DNA of 64,000 bases from Comamonas phosphati (GCF_014637085.1 NZ_BMEU01000008.1:1-64000), one strand, 5' to 3'; counted from the stretch's first letter, positions 31,670 to 40,433 are shown. The notes: generated by a model from the letters alone, not told the origin. Made by a program: numbers and translations.

Positions 31670-31831
31670 TTAGAGCACGGAGTGGAGCGTGCAGGCGTCC
31701 GTGAGCAGGGTATCGGCGGCCGATGCCGCATGCTCCATCGACAGCAGGCTTAGCGTTGCGATCACGGCCAGTACCACCGTGATGGTGAATGCGATGACGG
31801 GGTGGCGGAAAAATGCATTGGAGCCTGGCAT
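31670..31831 (-). CDS. Candidate 53-residue membrane protein
   Basis: A short open frame with good local features: AAAGGA 7 bases before the ATG at 31831, then MPGSNAFFRHPVIAFTITVV, a hydrophobic helix up to about residue 31 (LAVIATLSLL), and a polar tail ending LTDACTLHSVL. One transmembrane segment with a short periplasmic tail is likely. I know no family for it. It lies alone between the MCE operon and the porin. The opposite strand is also open here, so codon evidence is ambiguous. Confidence 0.5.
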   Translation of the reverse strand: MPGSNAFFRHPVIAFTITVVLAVIATLSLLSMEHAASAADTLLTDACTLHSVL

Positions 31832-32054
31832 GACGCTATCCTTTCTAGGGCCTGTTCAGGTAACGCAGGTATATGAGCAGGCCCAGGCCCGAAAAGGAAG
31901 GCCGTGGCACCCAGGTCCTAGAAAAAGGCGTCGCGGCCCCATCATTGCAGCACGGCCCACCGCGTGGCGCTGTCGGAGAAGTCCAATGGCCCATGACATC
32001 AGGACCTGGGGTTTCCGTCGGAAAACACGCTGCAGCTTGCGCTTTTTTCATGAA
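31832..32054. other. Intergenic sequence before the porin terminator
   Basis: About 220 bases between the small membrane-protein candidate and the porin terminator. The minus strand has an open frame of about 49 codons from near 31993 to the AAAGGA of the next small gene, but nothing else supports it. No promoter is obvious. Confidence 0.4.
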
Positions 32055-32079
32055 AAAAGCGAGGCCGAGCCTCGCTTTT
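32055..32079 (-). terminator. Intrinsic terminator of the porin gene
   Basis: AAAAGCGAGGC (32055-32065) and GCCTCGCTTTT (32069-32079) form an 11-bp stem with a 3-base loop. On the minus strand it ends in a run of six T, 35 bases after the porin stop. Confidence 0.85.
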
Positions 32080-32113
32080 GTCTGTGCGGGAGGTCGGTCC
32101 GGCAGGGATGGCC

Positions 32114-33154
32114 TCAGAAACGATGGCGGATGCCGGCGATCAGGCTGGTGCCCGTCTTGGGGGCGGCATCGCTCACGCGGTCGTACATCAGGGCGGTGTA
32201 CACATCGGTGCGCTTGGACAGGAAGTGATCGTAGCCCAGCGTTGCGGTGGTGCGGGTTGCGTCGGCGCCGGTCCACTCGGCCTTGGTGCGGGCCACGGCA
32301 GCCTTGACGGTGCCGGGGGTGCCGGTGACGGGAACATCCAGGCCCAGCGAGTAGGTCTTGCTCTTGCGATCCAGATCCTTGACCTTGGACTGTCCGTAGG
32401 TCGCGTAGAGCTTCACGACGTTGAAGTCATAGCTGCCGCCCAGCATCCAGTCGCTCTTGGTGGGCATGACGACGCCGGCGCCCGGGTTGGTGATCTGATC
32501 GCGCTCGTAGAAGGCGGTCAGGCTCAGGGGGCCGCTGAAGTACAGGGCGTTCACGCCCACGTTTTTCTTGCTCTTGTCGCCAGGGGCGGATTGTTCGCCG
32601 AACTGGTAGTACACATTGGCTGTCAAGCCGCCAAAGTTGGGGGTCGTGTAGACCAGCATGTTGCTCCAGCCGGTGTCGGCGGGCGTGCTCAGGCGAGCGC
32701 CGCCCCAGGCCGCGGTGGGCGTGTCGGCATGCAGCACCAGAGGCGAGATGGTGAACGAATCGCCAAAGGGGTTGGTCAGAATGGTCGGCAGGAAGTTGGG
32801 GGCCTTGTCGCGGCCCAGGCCGATGCGGCCGAAGCTGCCGTTCAGGCCGATGTTGGCATCGCGCGAGAAGAAGGTGTCGCCAGGGAAGCGGCCGTATTCA
32901 CCGGTGTCCATGCGCATGAAGGCGGTGATGTTGAAATCGACCTTCAGGCCGCTGCCCAGGTCTTCGGTGCCTTTGATGCCCCACCAGGAGGTGGTCATGC
33001 CACCGGAGCCCACGACCGACTTGCGGTCCTGGCCAGCCATCTTGATGGAGCCGGCGTACATATCGGCCAGGCCGGTCAGTTGGACATTGCTTTGTGCATA
33101 TGCGGCACCGGTGCAGGCCAGGGCAGCCGCGAGTGCGATGAACGATTTTTTCAT
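32114..33154 (-). CDS. General porin (Omp32-like, Gram-negative porin family)
   Basis: A 346-residue outer-membrane porin. A Sec signal peptide MKKSFIALAAALACTGAAYA precedes QSNVQLTGLADMYAG, the usual first strand of betaproteobacterial porins. SSWWGIKGTEDLG-like MTTSWWGIKGTEDLG near residue 55 and NIGLNGSFGRIGLGRDKAP near residue 105 are family landmarks, and the protein ends in the aromatic residue Phe (AGIRHRF) needed for barrel assembly. GAGAGG lies 4 bases before the ATG at 33154. Known role: diffusion channel, often anion-selective in Comamonas Omp32. It is monocistronic with its own terminator. Confidence 0.93.
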   Translation of the reverse strand: MKKSFIALAAALACTGAAYAQSNVQLTGLADMYAGSIKMAGQDRKSVVGSGGMTTSWWGIKGTEDLGSGLKVDFNITAFMRMDTGEYGRFPGDTFFSRDANIGLNGSFGRIGLGRDKAPNFLPTILTNPFGDSFTISPLVLHADTPTAAWGGARLSTPADTGWSNMLVYTTPNFGGLTANVYYQFGEQSAPGDKSKKNVGVNALYFSGPLSLTAFYERDQITNPGAGVVMPTKSDWMLGGSYDFNVVKLYATYGQSKVKDLDRKSKTYSLGLDVPVTGTPGTVKAAVARTKAEWTGADATRTTATLGYDHFLSKRTDVYTALMYDRVSDAAPKTGTSLIAGIRHRF

Positions 33155-33574
33155 GGAGCCTCTCGATGAATTGCTATGTAGGAATTGCGTTGAAATATAT
33201 CGCTGATTTGTATACACGACTGTATTCAATCCGCGAGAGGGGATGAAATCACTATTTCGACTCAATGACAGTCGTTTTTTTGCGTCATTTCTTCATGGAT
33301 GTTCCTAGTTGACGCGATGGGCGGCAGCTTGCGGGTGCGGCTTGCGCATGGCGCAGGCGTGCTGGCGGCGATTGGTCCAATGGCTGCTTTATTCGGCACA
33401 GCTGAAAACCGCGCAGCCCATGCCGTGGCCTTGCCGGTCTGCCACAGACAAGGCGCAAGCCGCTTTGGCCGGCCGTGGCCCGATGGCCGAGTGCCCCCGG
33501 GATGCTGCATCCGCACAATTTTTCGCCGCCTTCAATTTTCATAGCGAAAAACGTTATAGAATTGCGTCCGTTCT
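33155..33574. other. Porin upstream region and gap before tRNA-Gln
   Basis: About 420 bases. The part next to the porin (33155-33290) is AT-rich and should carry its promoter. From about 33300 to 33540 short frames are open on both strands, but none has a family signature or good start, and I do not call a gene. The tRNA-Gln promoter probably lies in the AT-rich stretch near 33530-33570. Confidence 0.5.
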
Positions 33575-33651
33575 AGGGGAGTCGCCAAGTTGGTCAAGGC
33601 ACCGGATTTTGATTCCGGCATGCGAGGGTTCGAGTCCTTCCTCCCCTGCCA
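33575..33651 (+). tRNA. tRNA-Gln(UUG)
   Basis: The 5' acceptor AGGGGAG pairs with CTCCCCT at the 3' end, followed by G and encoded CCA. The anticodon loop TTTTGAT in a CCGGA/TCCGG stem gives anticodon TTG. GTTCGAGTC is the T-loop. Length with CCA is 77 bases. Confidence 0.96.
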
Positions 33652-33658
33652 GGATAGG

Positions 33659-33690
33659 AAACCCCGTCTGTGAAAGCAGGCGGGGTTTTT
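33659..33690 (+). terminator. Intrinsic terminator of tRNA-Gln
   Basis: AAACCCCG...CTG and CAG...CGGGGTTTTT form an interrupted stem directly behind the tRNA, ending in five T. Confidence 0.8.
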
Positions 33691-34157
33691 GCTTTGTGCC
33701 GGCACTTTCCACCTTTGGCTTGCGTGGGTTGGTGTATTTCTGCCTCGAAACCAGCAAAAGCGCCCATGCTCGGAACATCTGCTGGTGGTGCTTGAAAAAT
33801 CATCACTGGCTGCGCGTACTACTACGTGCAAGGCAAAAAAATATGACATTCTTTCAAAATGACAATTGAATCCGTCATATCGTCATTTTTTTTGCCAATA
33901 AATTGCGGCGAGCTTATAGACTCGGCGCTCTTTTGTTCGGTTCTATCGTTGCTGGCCTCAAGCTTCGGGATGGTGCTCATGTGCGATACCCGCTGGCGTA
34001 CTCGGGCCCCGTACAGATGATCGACAGGCCTCGGCAGGTCTCTCTCTGAGCCGCATCCTGAGAGGGCGCGGAGTCGACATGCAAAACAGGTTCAGGCGGG
34101 ACGTTTGCCCTTGCGCCAAGGAGCATTCCTGTTTGCGCGAGTTCTAGAAGGATGGGT
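33691..34157. other. AT-rich region upstream of the Lrp-family gene
   Basis: About 470 bases without a supported gene. The segment 33830-33905 is markedly AT-rich for this genome and contains the ordered repeats described at 33841-33889. The rest shows nothing I can name. Confidence 0.5.
33841..33889. promoter_or_regulatory. Interleaved inverted repeats, possible regulator-binding array
   Basis: ATATGAC (33841-33847) and AAAATGAC (33856-33863) are matched by GTCATAT (33874-33880) and GTCATTTT (33882-33889) in inverted order, within an A/T-rich patch about 270 bases before the Lrp-family gene. Multiple spaced half-sites in AT-rich DNA are common for Lrp-type and other dimeric regulators. The distance to the gene makes the target uncertain. 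Confidence 0.4.
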
Positions 34158-34628
34158 ATGGAATACCGTTTGGATGAGACTGATCGCCAGTTGCTGCGTC
34201 TGTTGCAGACCAATGCCCGTGCGTCGACCGCGCACCTGGCAAGACAGATGAACCTGGCGCGCACCACGGTGGTGGCGCGCATTGCCAAGCTGGAACAGGA
34301 GGGTGTGATCGCCGGTTATGGCGTGCGCCTGGGCTCGCGCCTGGAGCAATCGGCCGTGCGCGCCTATTGCGGCATCCGCGTGCAGCCCAAGACCGCGACT
34401 TCCGTGATGCAGGCGCTCAACCGCTTCACCGAGGTGGAGGAAGTCTCGGCCGTCAGCGGCCAGTACGACTATATGGTGTTCGTGCGCTGCGAGAGCAATG
34501 AAAAGCTCGATGCCTTGCTGGATCGCATCGGCCTCATCGACGGTATCCAGCAGACCTATACCTCGGTGGTGCTGAGCCGCAAGATCGATCGCCGCACGAC
34601 GGCCGAGGCAGTGGCTCAAACCGCCTGA
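34158..34628 (+). CDS. Lrp/AsnC-family transcriptional regulator
   Basis: A 156-residue regulator. An N-terminal helix-turn-helix (LDETDRQLLRLLQTNARAST, then LARTTVVARIAKLEQEGVIAGY, residues 4-55) is joined to a C-terminal RAM/ligand-binding domain (VEEVSAVSGQYDYMVFVRCE near residue 100). GAAGG is 6 bases before the ATG at 34158, which favours this start over the ATG at 34152 that touches the ribosome site. It is convergent with selD, ending 29 bases before its stop. The effector, probably an amino acid, cannot be read from sequence. Confidence 0.88.
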   Translation: MEYRLDETDRQLLRLLQTNARASTAHLARQMNLARTTVVARIAKLEQEGVIAGYGVRLGSRLEQSAVRAYCGIRVQPKTATSVMQALNRFTEVEEVSAVSGQYDYMVFVRCESNEKLDALLDRIGLIDGIQQTYTSVVLSRKIDRRTTAEAVAQTA

Positions 34629-34657
34629 AACGCAGGGCGTGTTTACGCTCTGCGCTG

Positions 34658-35716
34658 TCAATCGACGAGGACGCGCGGTTCGCCGGCTTCCATGTGGCCT
34701 ACCACCGCGGCATCGGCAAAACCGTGGTCGGCAAAGACCTCGAGCACTTGCGCCGCAGCTTCCGGAGCGCAGGACACCAGCAGGCCGCCCGAGGTCTGCG
34801 GATCCGTCAGCAGGGCCTGTTGCGCATCGCTCACGCTGGCCGACAGCTGGACATGCTGGCCGTAGGATGCCCAGTTGCGGCCGGATGCTCCCGTGAAAAT
34901 GCCTTGCTCGGCCAGGGCCTGCACGCCGGGCAGCACGGGTAGCTTGCGACTGGCTATGCGAGCCGTGAGCTGGGCGCCGCGGGCCAGCTCCAGGCCGTGG
35001 CCCAGCAGGCCGAAACCCGTCACGTCGGTCAGCGCGTGCACGCCTTCCAGCCTGGACAGCGCGGTGCCGGGCCGGTTGAGCTGGGTGGTCGTGGCCACCA
35101 TGGCGCGGTAGCCGGCAGCGTCCAGCTGGTTTTTCTTGAGCGCGGCCGACAGAATGCCCACGCCCAGCGGTTTGCCGAGAATCAGCACGTCGCCGGCCTT
35201 GGCGTCGGCATTGCGCTTCATCTGCTTGGGGTTGACGATGCCTATGCCCACCAGCCCGTAGATGGGCTCCACCGAATCGATGGAGTGGCCGCCCGCCAGC
35301 GGGATGCCGGCATCGCGGCAGACGGACTCGCCGCCTTCGAGGATCTTGGCGATCACATCGTGGGGCAGCACGTTGATGGGCATGCCGACGATGGCCAGGG
35401 CCATCAGCGGCGTGCCACCCATGGCGTAAATGTCGGACAGCGCATTGGTGGCGGCGATGCGGCCAAAGTCGTACGGGTCGTCGACGATGGGCATGAAGAA
35501 GTCCGTGGTCGCGACGATGGCCTGCTCGTCATTGATGCGGTAGACGGCCGCGTCGTCCGCGGTCTCGGTGCCCACCAGCAGGTCGGGGAAAAATTGCTTG
35601 GGCAGATTGCTCTTGGCCAGCAGCTCGGACAGCACGCCGGGTGCAATCTTGCAGCCGCAGCCGCCGCCATGGGACAGGGAAGTGAGTCGGGGGGCTTGAG
35701 AGATATCGGTGGCCAT
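34658..35716 (-). CDS. selD: Selenide, water dikinase (selenophosphate synthetase)
   Basis: A 352-residue enzyme that makes selenophosphate from selenide and ATP, the selenium donor for tRNA-Sec. The Gly-rich N-terminus SHGGGCGCKIAP holds catalytic Cys20 (E. coli Cys17) and Lys23; Cys, not selenocysteine, occupies the site. ATP- and metal-binding segments TADDAAVYRINDEQAIVATT and GGHSIDSVEPIYGL follow, with LTDPQTSGGLLVSC near the C-terminus. The frame is open further upstream, but that DNA encodes tRNA-Sec, so the ATG at 35716, preceded by AAGGG, is the start. It is the last gene of the selenocysteine/formate dehydrogenase block. Confidence 0.95.
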   Translation of the reverse strand: MATDISQAPRLTSLSHGGGCGCKIAPGVLSELLAKSNLPKQFFPDLLVGTETADDAAVYRINDEQAIVATTDFFMPIVDDPYDFGRIAATNALSDIYAMGGTPLMALAIVGMPINVLPHDVIAKILEGGESVCRDAGIPLAGGHSIDSVEPIYGLVGIGIVNPKQMKRNADAKAGDVLILGKPLGVGILSAALKKNQLDAAGYRAMVATTTQLNRPGTALSRLEGVHALTDVTGFGLLGHGLELARGAQLTARIASRKLPVLPGVQALAEQGIFTGASGRNWASYGQHVQLSASVSDAQQALLTDPQTSGGLLVSCAPEAAAQVLEVFADHGFADAAVVGHMEAGEPRVLVD

Positions 35717-35747
35717 GGTGGTGCCCTTGCTCTGAGTGTGGAGCGGG

Positions 35748-35843
35748 TGGCGGAAAGCAGCTGGAGTCGAACCAACCCGGGAGCGGCTGACGCCCCCCAC
35801 CGGGTTTGAAGCCCGGCCGCGCCACCGGGCACGATTGCCTTCC
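35748..35843 (-). tRNA. selC: Selenocysteine tRNA, tRNA-Sec(UCA)
   Basis: A 96-base tRNA on the minus strand including encoded CCA. It has the 8-bp acceptor stem typical of bacterial tRNA-Sec (GGAAGGCA with TGCTTTCC, one G-U pair), then G. The anticodon loop CTTCAAA in a CCGGG/CCCGG stem gives anticodon TCA, reading UGA. A very long variable arm (GGGGGGCGTCAGCCGCTCC) and GGTTCGACTCC T-loop follow. Layout and many positions match E. coli selC. It lies 82 bases after selB and 31 bases before selD on the same strand, so it may be processed from the operon transcript. Confidence 0.96.
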
Positions 35844-35925
35844 TCTCTGATAGAAGAAGGAGAAATTGTAGCCAGCATTCATGGCCCTCGAGATCAGCAG
35901 GCCAAGCGCGTCGGCACCTTGGCCC

Positions 35926-37920
35926 CTATGAATGCAGTAGCGTTGCGCGCTTGCCCCACCTGGGCTGCAGGCTAGCGGGGCTGATATTGCCGGGCGGAGT
36001 GCTTGGCTTCCACTGCACATCGGGCCGCAGCAGGTGGGCATCGCGCACGCGGCGCGTATAGCCTATGCGGTCGAAGAATTCCAGGATCTGGATCGCACGC
36101 TTGCGGCCCAGGCCCGTGGCGTCGCGAAAGGCCCGGGCCTCGACTTCAGCGCCGGCCGTCCCCTTGGCCAGGGTCGCGATCAGCGCCGCCAGTTCGTCCA
36201 TGCAGGAGGTCGCATAGAACAGATCCTTGACCACCTGGAACAGCAGGCCCTGGCGCGAGAGCTTGCGCAGCAACTGGCGCACGACTTCTTCACCAGTGCC
36301 ATGGTCGCGTGCCAGATCGCGTACCCAGGGCGGGTCGAAACGGCCGGCTTCGACGGCTGGCAGCAGTTTCTGGGCCAGTGCCTGTTCGGCGTCGGACAGT
36401 TGCACGTCGTGTCCGGGCAGGTGCAGCCAGGCGCCGGAGCTGGCCAGCCGCTGGTGCGCCAGCAGGCTGGCCAGCAGCCCTTGGTACAGCGCATCATGCC
36501 CGGCCTGCTGCAGGCCGGGCAAGGCCATGCGACGCAGGCGCGCCGCGTTGACGCCGGGCTCGTCGGGCGATTTCTCATGAAAGCGTGCCAGCGCCTCCAG
36601 CAGCTGGACCTGCAGTGCCTGCCAGCGGGCCGCATCCATGACCAGGGCGTCGTCACCCGCCATGGGCAGATAGACCGTGTGCGCAGGCAATTGCTTGGCC
36701 TGGAGCGCGCGGCCGCTCAGCCGCATGAGCCGCGACAGCGCGGTGCCGTAGGGCGCCTGGGCAATCAGCGGCGCGAAGTCGCCGCGCGCCACCAACTGGT
36801 CGATGGCGTCGAGATAGGCCGTGCGCTCGGCACTGCGGCGCTTGCGTGCCGGGGCATAGGGGTCGAGCACCATGCCGCCGGCGATGGTGCGGCTGGCCTG
36901 TGCATTGCGCAGAATCAGGCGGTCGCCGGGCATGGCAAAGACGGGGGCATCGAGCACCAGCTGCGCGCGCGCCTCGGTGCCCGGGTCTATCTGGCCGTCC
37001 TGCAGCAAGGCCACATGTCCGGTGCAGCGCCGCGTGCCCAGGTGCACATGCACGGGCGTCCACTGCTGCATGGGTGCGGCCCCGGCCAGCAGGTGCAGAT
37101 GGATGTCGATGCGGTCCGTGGCCTGCAGCGCGCGCGCATCGGCCATCCAGTCGCCGCGCTCGATCTCTTCCTTGGCAATGCCCGCGAGATTGAGTGCACA
37201 GCGCTGGCCGGCCGCACCGGTTTCGCTGGCCTGGTTCTGCGCATGGATGCTGCGCACGCGCACGGTCTTGCCGCTGGCCGAGTGCCGCAGCGTATCGCCC
37301 ACGGCCACCCGTCCGTTGAAGACGGTGCCGGTCACCACCGTCCCCTGGCCGGCCAGCGTGAAGACGCGGTCCACCGCCAGGCGGAACAATCCGTCCTGAG
37401 CGCGCGCAGGCATGGCCTGGGCCTGCAGGTCGAGATGCTGGCGCAGGGCCCGGACGCCGGGCTCGTCGGCTGCGGCTGCCGCGGTCTCGAAGATGGGCGA
37501 GCCCGCCAGGGCGGTACCCGAAAGAAGGGCGGAGATTTCCCCGCGCACTTCATCGATGCGCGCGCGCGGCGCGCGGTCCACCTTGGTCAGGGCCACCGTG
37601 CCTTGCCGGACGCCCAGCAGCTGCAGGATTTCCAGGTGCTCCCGGGTCTGCGGCATGACGCCGTCGTCCGCGGCCACCACCAGCAGCGCGTGGTCTATGC
37701 CCGCGGCGCCGGCCGCCATGGTGTGCACGAACTTCTCGTGGCCCGGCACGTCGATGATGCCCAGCACGTCGCCGTTGGGCAAAGGCGCGTAGGCATAGCC
37801 CAGCTCGATGGAGATGCCGCGCGCCTTTTCTTCCTTGAGGCGGTCGGTCTCCACGCCGGTCAGGGCGCGCACCAGGGTGGTCTTGCCGTGGTCGATGTGG
37901 CCGGCGGTGCCGATGATCAT
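35926..37920 (-). CDS. selB: Selenocysteine-specific translation elongation factor
   Basis: A 664-residue GTPase that carries selenocysteyl-tRNA to UGA codons marked by a SECIS hairpin. The N-terminus [20 protein letters not shown] holds the P-loop. [20 protein letters not shown] with [14 protein letters not shown] gives the switch regions, and VALTKVD the guanine-specificity site, typical of the EF-Tu-like part. The C-terminal 250 residues are the winged-helix SECIS-binding domains ([20 protein letters not shown]). The frame is open upstream, but the ATG at 37920 begins the G domain. It starts 47 bases after selA. Confidence 0.95.
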   Translation of the reverse strand: MIIGTAGHIDHGKTTLVRALTGVETDRLKEEKARGISIELGYAYAPLPNGDVLGIIDVPGHEKFVHTMAAGAAGIDHALLVVAADDGVMPQTREHLEILQLLGVRQGTVALTKVDRAPRARIDEVRGEISALLSGTALAGSPIFETAAAAADEPGVRALRQHLDLQAQAMPARAQDGLFRLAVDRVFTLAGQGTVVTGTVFNGRVAVGDTLRHSASGKTVRVRSIHAQNQASETGAAGQRCALNLAGIAKEEIERGDWMADARALQATDRIDIHLHLLAGAAPMQQWTPVHVHLGTRRCTGHVALLQDGQIDPGTEARAQLVLDAPVFAMPGDRLILRNAQASRTIAGGMVLDPYAPARKRRSAERTAYLDAIDQLVARGDFAPLIAQAPYGTALSRLMRLSGRALQAKQLPAHTVYLPMAGDDALVMDAARWQALQVQLLEALARFHEKSPDEPGVNAARLRRMALPGLQQAGHDALYQGLLASLLAHQRLASSGAWLHLPGHDVQLSDAEQALAQKLLPAVEAGRFDPPWVRDLARDHGTGEEVVRQLLRKLSRQGLLFQVVKDLFYATSCMDELAALIATLAKGTAGAEVEARAFRDATGLGRKRAIQILEFFDRIGYTRRVRDAHLLRPDVQWKPSTPPGNISPASLQPRWGKRATLLHS

Positions 37921-37961
37921 GTGTGCAATAAATCGGGCTGTAGCGATTATTTGGTAGCCGC

Positions 37962-37971
37962 TGCCAGCTAT
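37962..37971 (+). repeat. Short dispersed element with GCCAGCTAT core (copy 4)
   Basis: CCGCTGCCAGCTATGGTTTC resembles the TGGCAGCTAT elements elsewhere in the window. It overlaps the last codons of selA and the selA-selB gap. Confidence 0.4.
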
Positions 37972-39374
37972 GGTTTCAGGAGTGAAAGCTGTTCTGCAAA
38001 AGTCGCTTGCATGGCCTCTTCCAGGCAGCGCAGGTCCAGCCACAGCGCATCGTCGTGCAGGCGGCCGATCACGGGGCGGGGCAACTGGCGCAGACGGGCT
38101 TCGAGCCGGCTCAACTTGCCGCCCTGGTTGCCGATCCTGAGCCCGAAGCTGGGCAGGCTTTCCACGGGCAGGGCGCCGCTGCCGATCTGGCTGATCATGG
38201 GCGCGGGCTCGACCACGAAGGCTGTGCCCAGCGCCTGCTGCAACACGGGCTGCAACTGCAGGGCCTGGGCCTGCATGTCGGCCTGGGGCCGGGTGAACAG
38301 GCGCAACGTGGTCAACTGCCCGGCCAGCTTTTCGGGGTTCAGGTACAGGCGCAGCGTGGGCTCCAGCGCCGCCAGCGTGAGCTTGCCCACGCGCAGCGCG
38401 CGCTTGAGCGGGTTCTGCTTGATCTGGGCGATCAGCGTTTTCTTGCCGACGATGATGCCGGCCTGCGGGCCGCCCAGCAGCTTGTCGCCGCTGAAGGTGA
38501 CGAGGTCGGCGCCGGACTCCAGGGTCTCGCGCACCGTGACTTCATAGGGCAGGCCCCAGGCGCGCAAATCGACGAGGGTGCCGCTGCCCAGGTCCACGAT
38601 CATGGGCAGGCCGCTGTCGTGCGCAATGCGGGCCACCTGCGCATCGCTCGCGGCCTTGGTGAAGCCGGTGATGGCGTAGTTGCTGCAGTGCACTTTCATG
38701 AGGGCTGCGGTATTGCCGGAGACCGCTTGGCGGTAGTCGCTTTCATGGGTGCGGTTGGTGGTGCCGACTTCCACCAGGCGGGCACCGGCGCGCGTCATCA
38801 CGTCGGGGATGCGGAACGCGCCGCCGATCTCCACCAGTTCGCCGCGCGAGACGATCACTTCCCTGCGCTCGCCGGCCGAGGTCAGGGCGGATAGCACCAG
38901 CAGCACGGCCGCTGCATTGTTGTTGACGATGGTGGCGGCCTCGGCACCCGTCAGCTCGCAGATCAGCGCTTCGATCAGATCGTCGCGGTCGCCGCGGCCG
39001 CCGTCTTCCAGGTCGTACTCCAGATTGACGGGGGCGGTCATGGCCTGCACCACGGCATCCACGGCCGCCTGCGGCAGCAGCGCGCGGCCCAGGTTGGTGT
39101 GCAGCACCGTGCCCGAGAGATTGAAGACAGTGCGCAGCCTGGGGGCAAAGCGCTGCTGCAGGCGCTGCTGCGCAGCCTGCACGACACTGGCCGGGTCCGT
39201 CAGGAGCGGCGCTTTTCCACCACCCAGCAATTGCTGGCGCAGCCCGCCCAGCACTTCGCGCACGGCCTGGGTGCAGGCCTCCAGGCCATAGGTCTGGCGC
39301 AGAGGCTGCAGGCCGGGGGCCTGCAAGACCTTGTCCACGGCCGGCAGTTGGGAAGGGTGGGTGATTTCGGGCAT
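37968..39374 (-). CDS. selA: L-seryl-tRNA(Sec) selenium transferase
   Basis: A 468-residue PLP enzyme converting Ser-tRNA-Sec to selenocysteyl-tRNA-Sec with selenophosphate. SelA landmarks are the N-terminal HPSQLPAVDKVLQAPGLQPL, the PLP-binding region FNLSGTVLHTNLGRALLPQA near residue 83, VDLGSGTLVDLRAWGLPYE near 258, and the Schiff-base Lys in LVTFSGDKLLGGPQAG near 295. The length is close to E. coli SelA (463). It starts 6 bases after fdhE and is followed by selB. The final codons overlap a short dispersed element. Confidence 0.95.
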   Translation of the reverse strand: MPEITHPSQLPAVDKVLQAPGLQPLRQTYGLEACTQAVREVLGGLRQQLLGGGKAPLLTDPASVVQAAQQRLQQRFAPRLRTVFNLSGTVLHTNLGRALLPQAAVDAVVQAMTAPVNLEYDLEDGGRGDRDDLIEALICELTGAEAATIVNNNAAAVLLVLSALTSAGERREVIVSRGELVEIGGAFRIPDVMTRAGARLVEVGTTNRTHESDYRQAVSGNTAALMKVHCSNYAITGFTKAASDAQVARIAHDSGLPMIVDLGSGTLVDLRAWGLPYEVTVRETLESGADLVTFSGDKLLGGPQAGIIVGKKTLIAQIKQNPLKRALRVGKLTLAALEPTLRLYLNPEKLAGQLTTLRLFTRPQADMQAQALQLQPVLQQALGTAFVVEPAPMISQIGSGALPVESLPSFGLRIGNQGGKLSRLEARLRQLPRPVIGRLHDDALWLDLRCLEEAMQATFAEQLSLLKP

Positions 39375-39380
39375 GGGGCG

Positions 39381-40355
39381 TCAGGCGCAGGGATCGATCA
39401 ACGCATTGTCCCGCTCGCCGTCCTGCTCTTCGGCAAATGCCACGTAGAGCAGGGGATTGGGGCTGGCGCGCTGGAACTTGGTTTCGCTCATCAGCAGGTC
39501 CAGCATCAGCGTGGCAAGGTCGTCGGCCAGTGGATCGACCATGGGGTTCTTCTCCTGGTTGACGATCTTGCGGTAGCTGCCGCACTCCTCGCAGGTCTCG
39601 GCCAGGACTTCCTCGCCCGCGCCGCCCACGCCCTGGTAATGAATGCCCTCGGTCGACTCGCAGTGCGAGCACTTGACGCGCACCATCTGCCATTCGCAGG
39701 CGCAGGTGCCGCAGTGCAGATAGCGGTGGCCGGCCGCCCTGCCGCCGATGCGGACCACGCTGGCCACGGGTTCGCCGGCGCAGACCGGGCAGATGGTGGC
39801 CGGGTCGGTATAGGGTACGTCCTGGGCCTTGAGGCTGGCCGTACGCTTGGTGAAGGTGACCTGCAGCGCTGCCATGATGAAGGGCGCCATGCCCACGTGG
39901 CGGGCGGCGACTTCCTTTTGCAGCAGCTTTCTGGCGATGTCGTCACGGGCCTCAGCGGGCAGATTGCGCAGCTCCTGCAGCAAGGGCTGCAACGGCGCGG
40001 GCAGGCCGGCGGACTGTGCGTCGCCTTGCAGGGTGTCGAGCATGGCGTCGAGCACGCCTTGCCAGGCCGGAGCTATGTTCTCCACGGCGGGCAGCAGCGG
40101 CATGGAGTGCTCCTGCGCGCGGGCCATGAGTGCGGCGTCGGGCTCGGCCAGCGTCAGGCCGGCGGCAGCCTTGTGCTGGGCGTCCATGATCTTCGCCACG
40201 AACTGCAGATAGTCCGCGATGGGGTTGCCCTCGGCGAGCTGGCGCACCCGGGCGGCCCGCTCGGCAAACAGGCTGGCCGTCACCGGCAGGAGCACGCGGG
40301 GAAAGCTGGTGTGGTCCAGGGTTTCGATCTCGCCGGGTTGAAGAATGCGTTGCAT
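39381..40355 (-). CDS. fdhE: Formate dehydrogenase accessory protein FdhE
   Basis: A 324-residue cytosolic maturation factor for respiratory formate dehydrogenases. Its hallmark is a rubredoxin-like C-terminal domain with paired Cys motifs: CPVCAGEPVASVV, CGTCACEWQMVRVKC, CSHCEST and CEECGSYRKI (residues about 190-270). Known role: binds the catalytic subunit and iron during assembly before TAT export. It lies between the fdoGHI structural genes and selA on the same strand, separated from fdoI by a strong hairpin. Confidence 0.93.
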   Translation of the reverse strand: MQRILQPGEIETLDHTSFPRVLLPVTASLFAERAARVRQLAEGNPIADYLQFVAKIMDAQHKAAAGLTLAEPDAALMARAQEHSMPLLPAVENIAPAWQGVLDAMLDTLQGDAQSAGLPAPLQPLLQELRNLPAEARDDIARKLLQKEVAARHVGMAPFIMAALQVTFTKRTASLKAQDVPYTDPATICPVCAGEPVASVVRIGGRAAGHRYLHCGTCACEWQMVRVKCSHCESTEGIHYQGVGGAGEEVLAETCEECGSYRKIVNQEKNPMVDPLADDLATLMLDLLMSETKFQRASPNPLLYVAFAEEQDGERDNALIDPCA

Positions 40356-40377
40356 GGGCAGGGATTTCCAAAAAGTT

Positions 40378-40412
40378 CAGCCGCCAAGCGCCTGGTGGAC
40401 GCTTGGCGGCTG
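40378..40412 (-). terminator. Strong hairpin between fdoI and fdhE (possible attenuator)
   Basis: CAGCCGCCAAGCG (40378-40390) and CGCTTGGCGGCTG (40400-40412) form a perfect 13-bp stem with a 9-base loop. On the minus strand it is followed 4 bases later by five T. It would partly terminate transcription, lowering fdhE-selAB-selC-selD relative to the structural genes, or protect the 3' end of the upstream message. Confidence 0.7.
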
Positions 40413-40433
40413 GATGGTCAGGACAATGGAGTG

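Noticed and set aside
33262-33544. Two overlapping minus-strand frames of about 85 codons between porin and tRNA-Gln
   Set aside because: They have Arg/Ala/Pro-rich shadow composition, no family, and the better-placed features are the porin promoter and tRNA promoter.
35717-35878. A 54-codon N-terminal extension of selD
   Set aside because: That DNA encodes tRNA-Sec, and the selD ribosome site and family start are at 35716.
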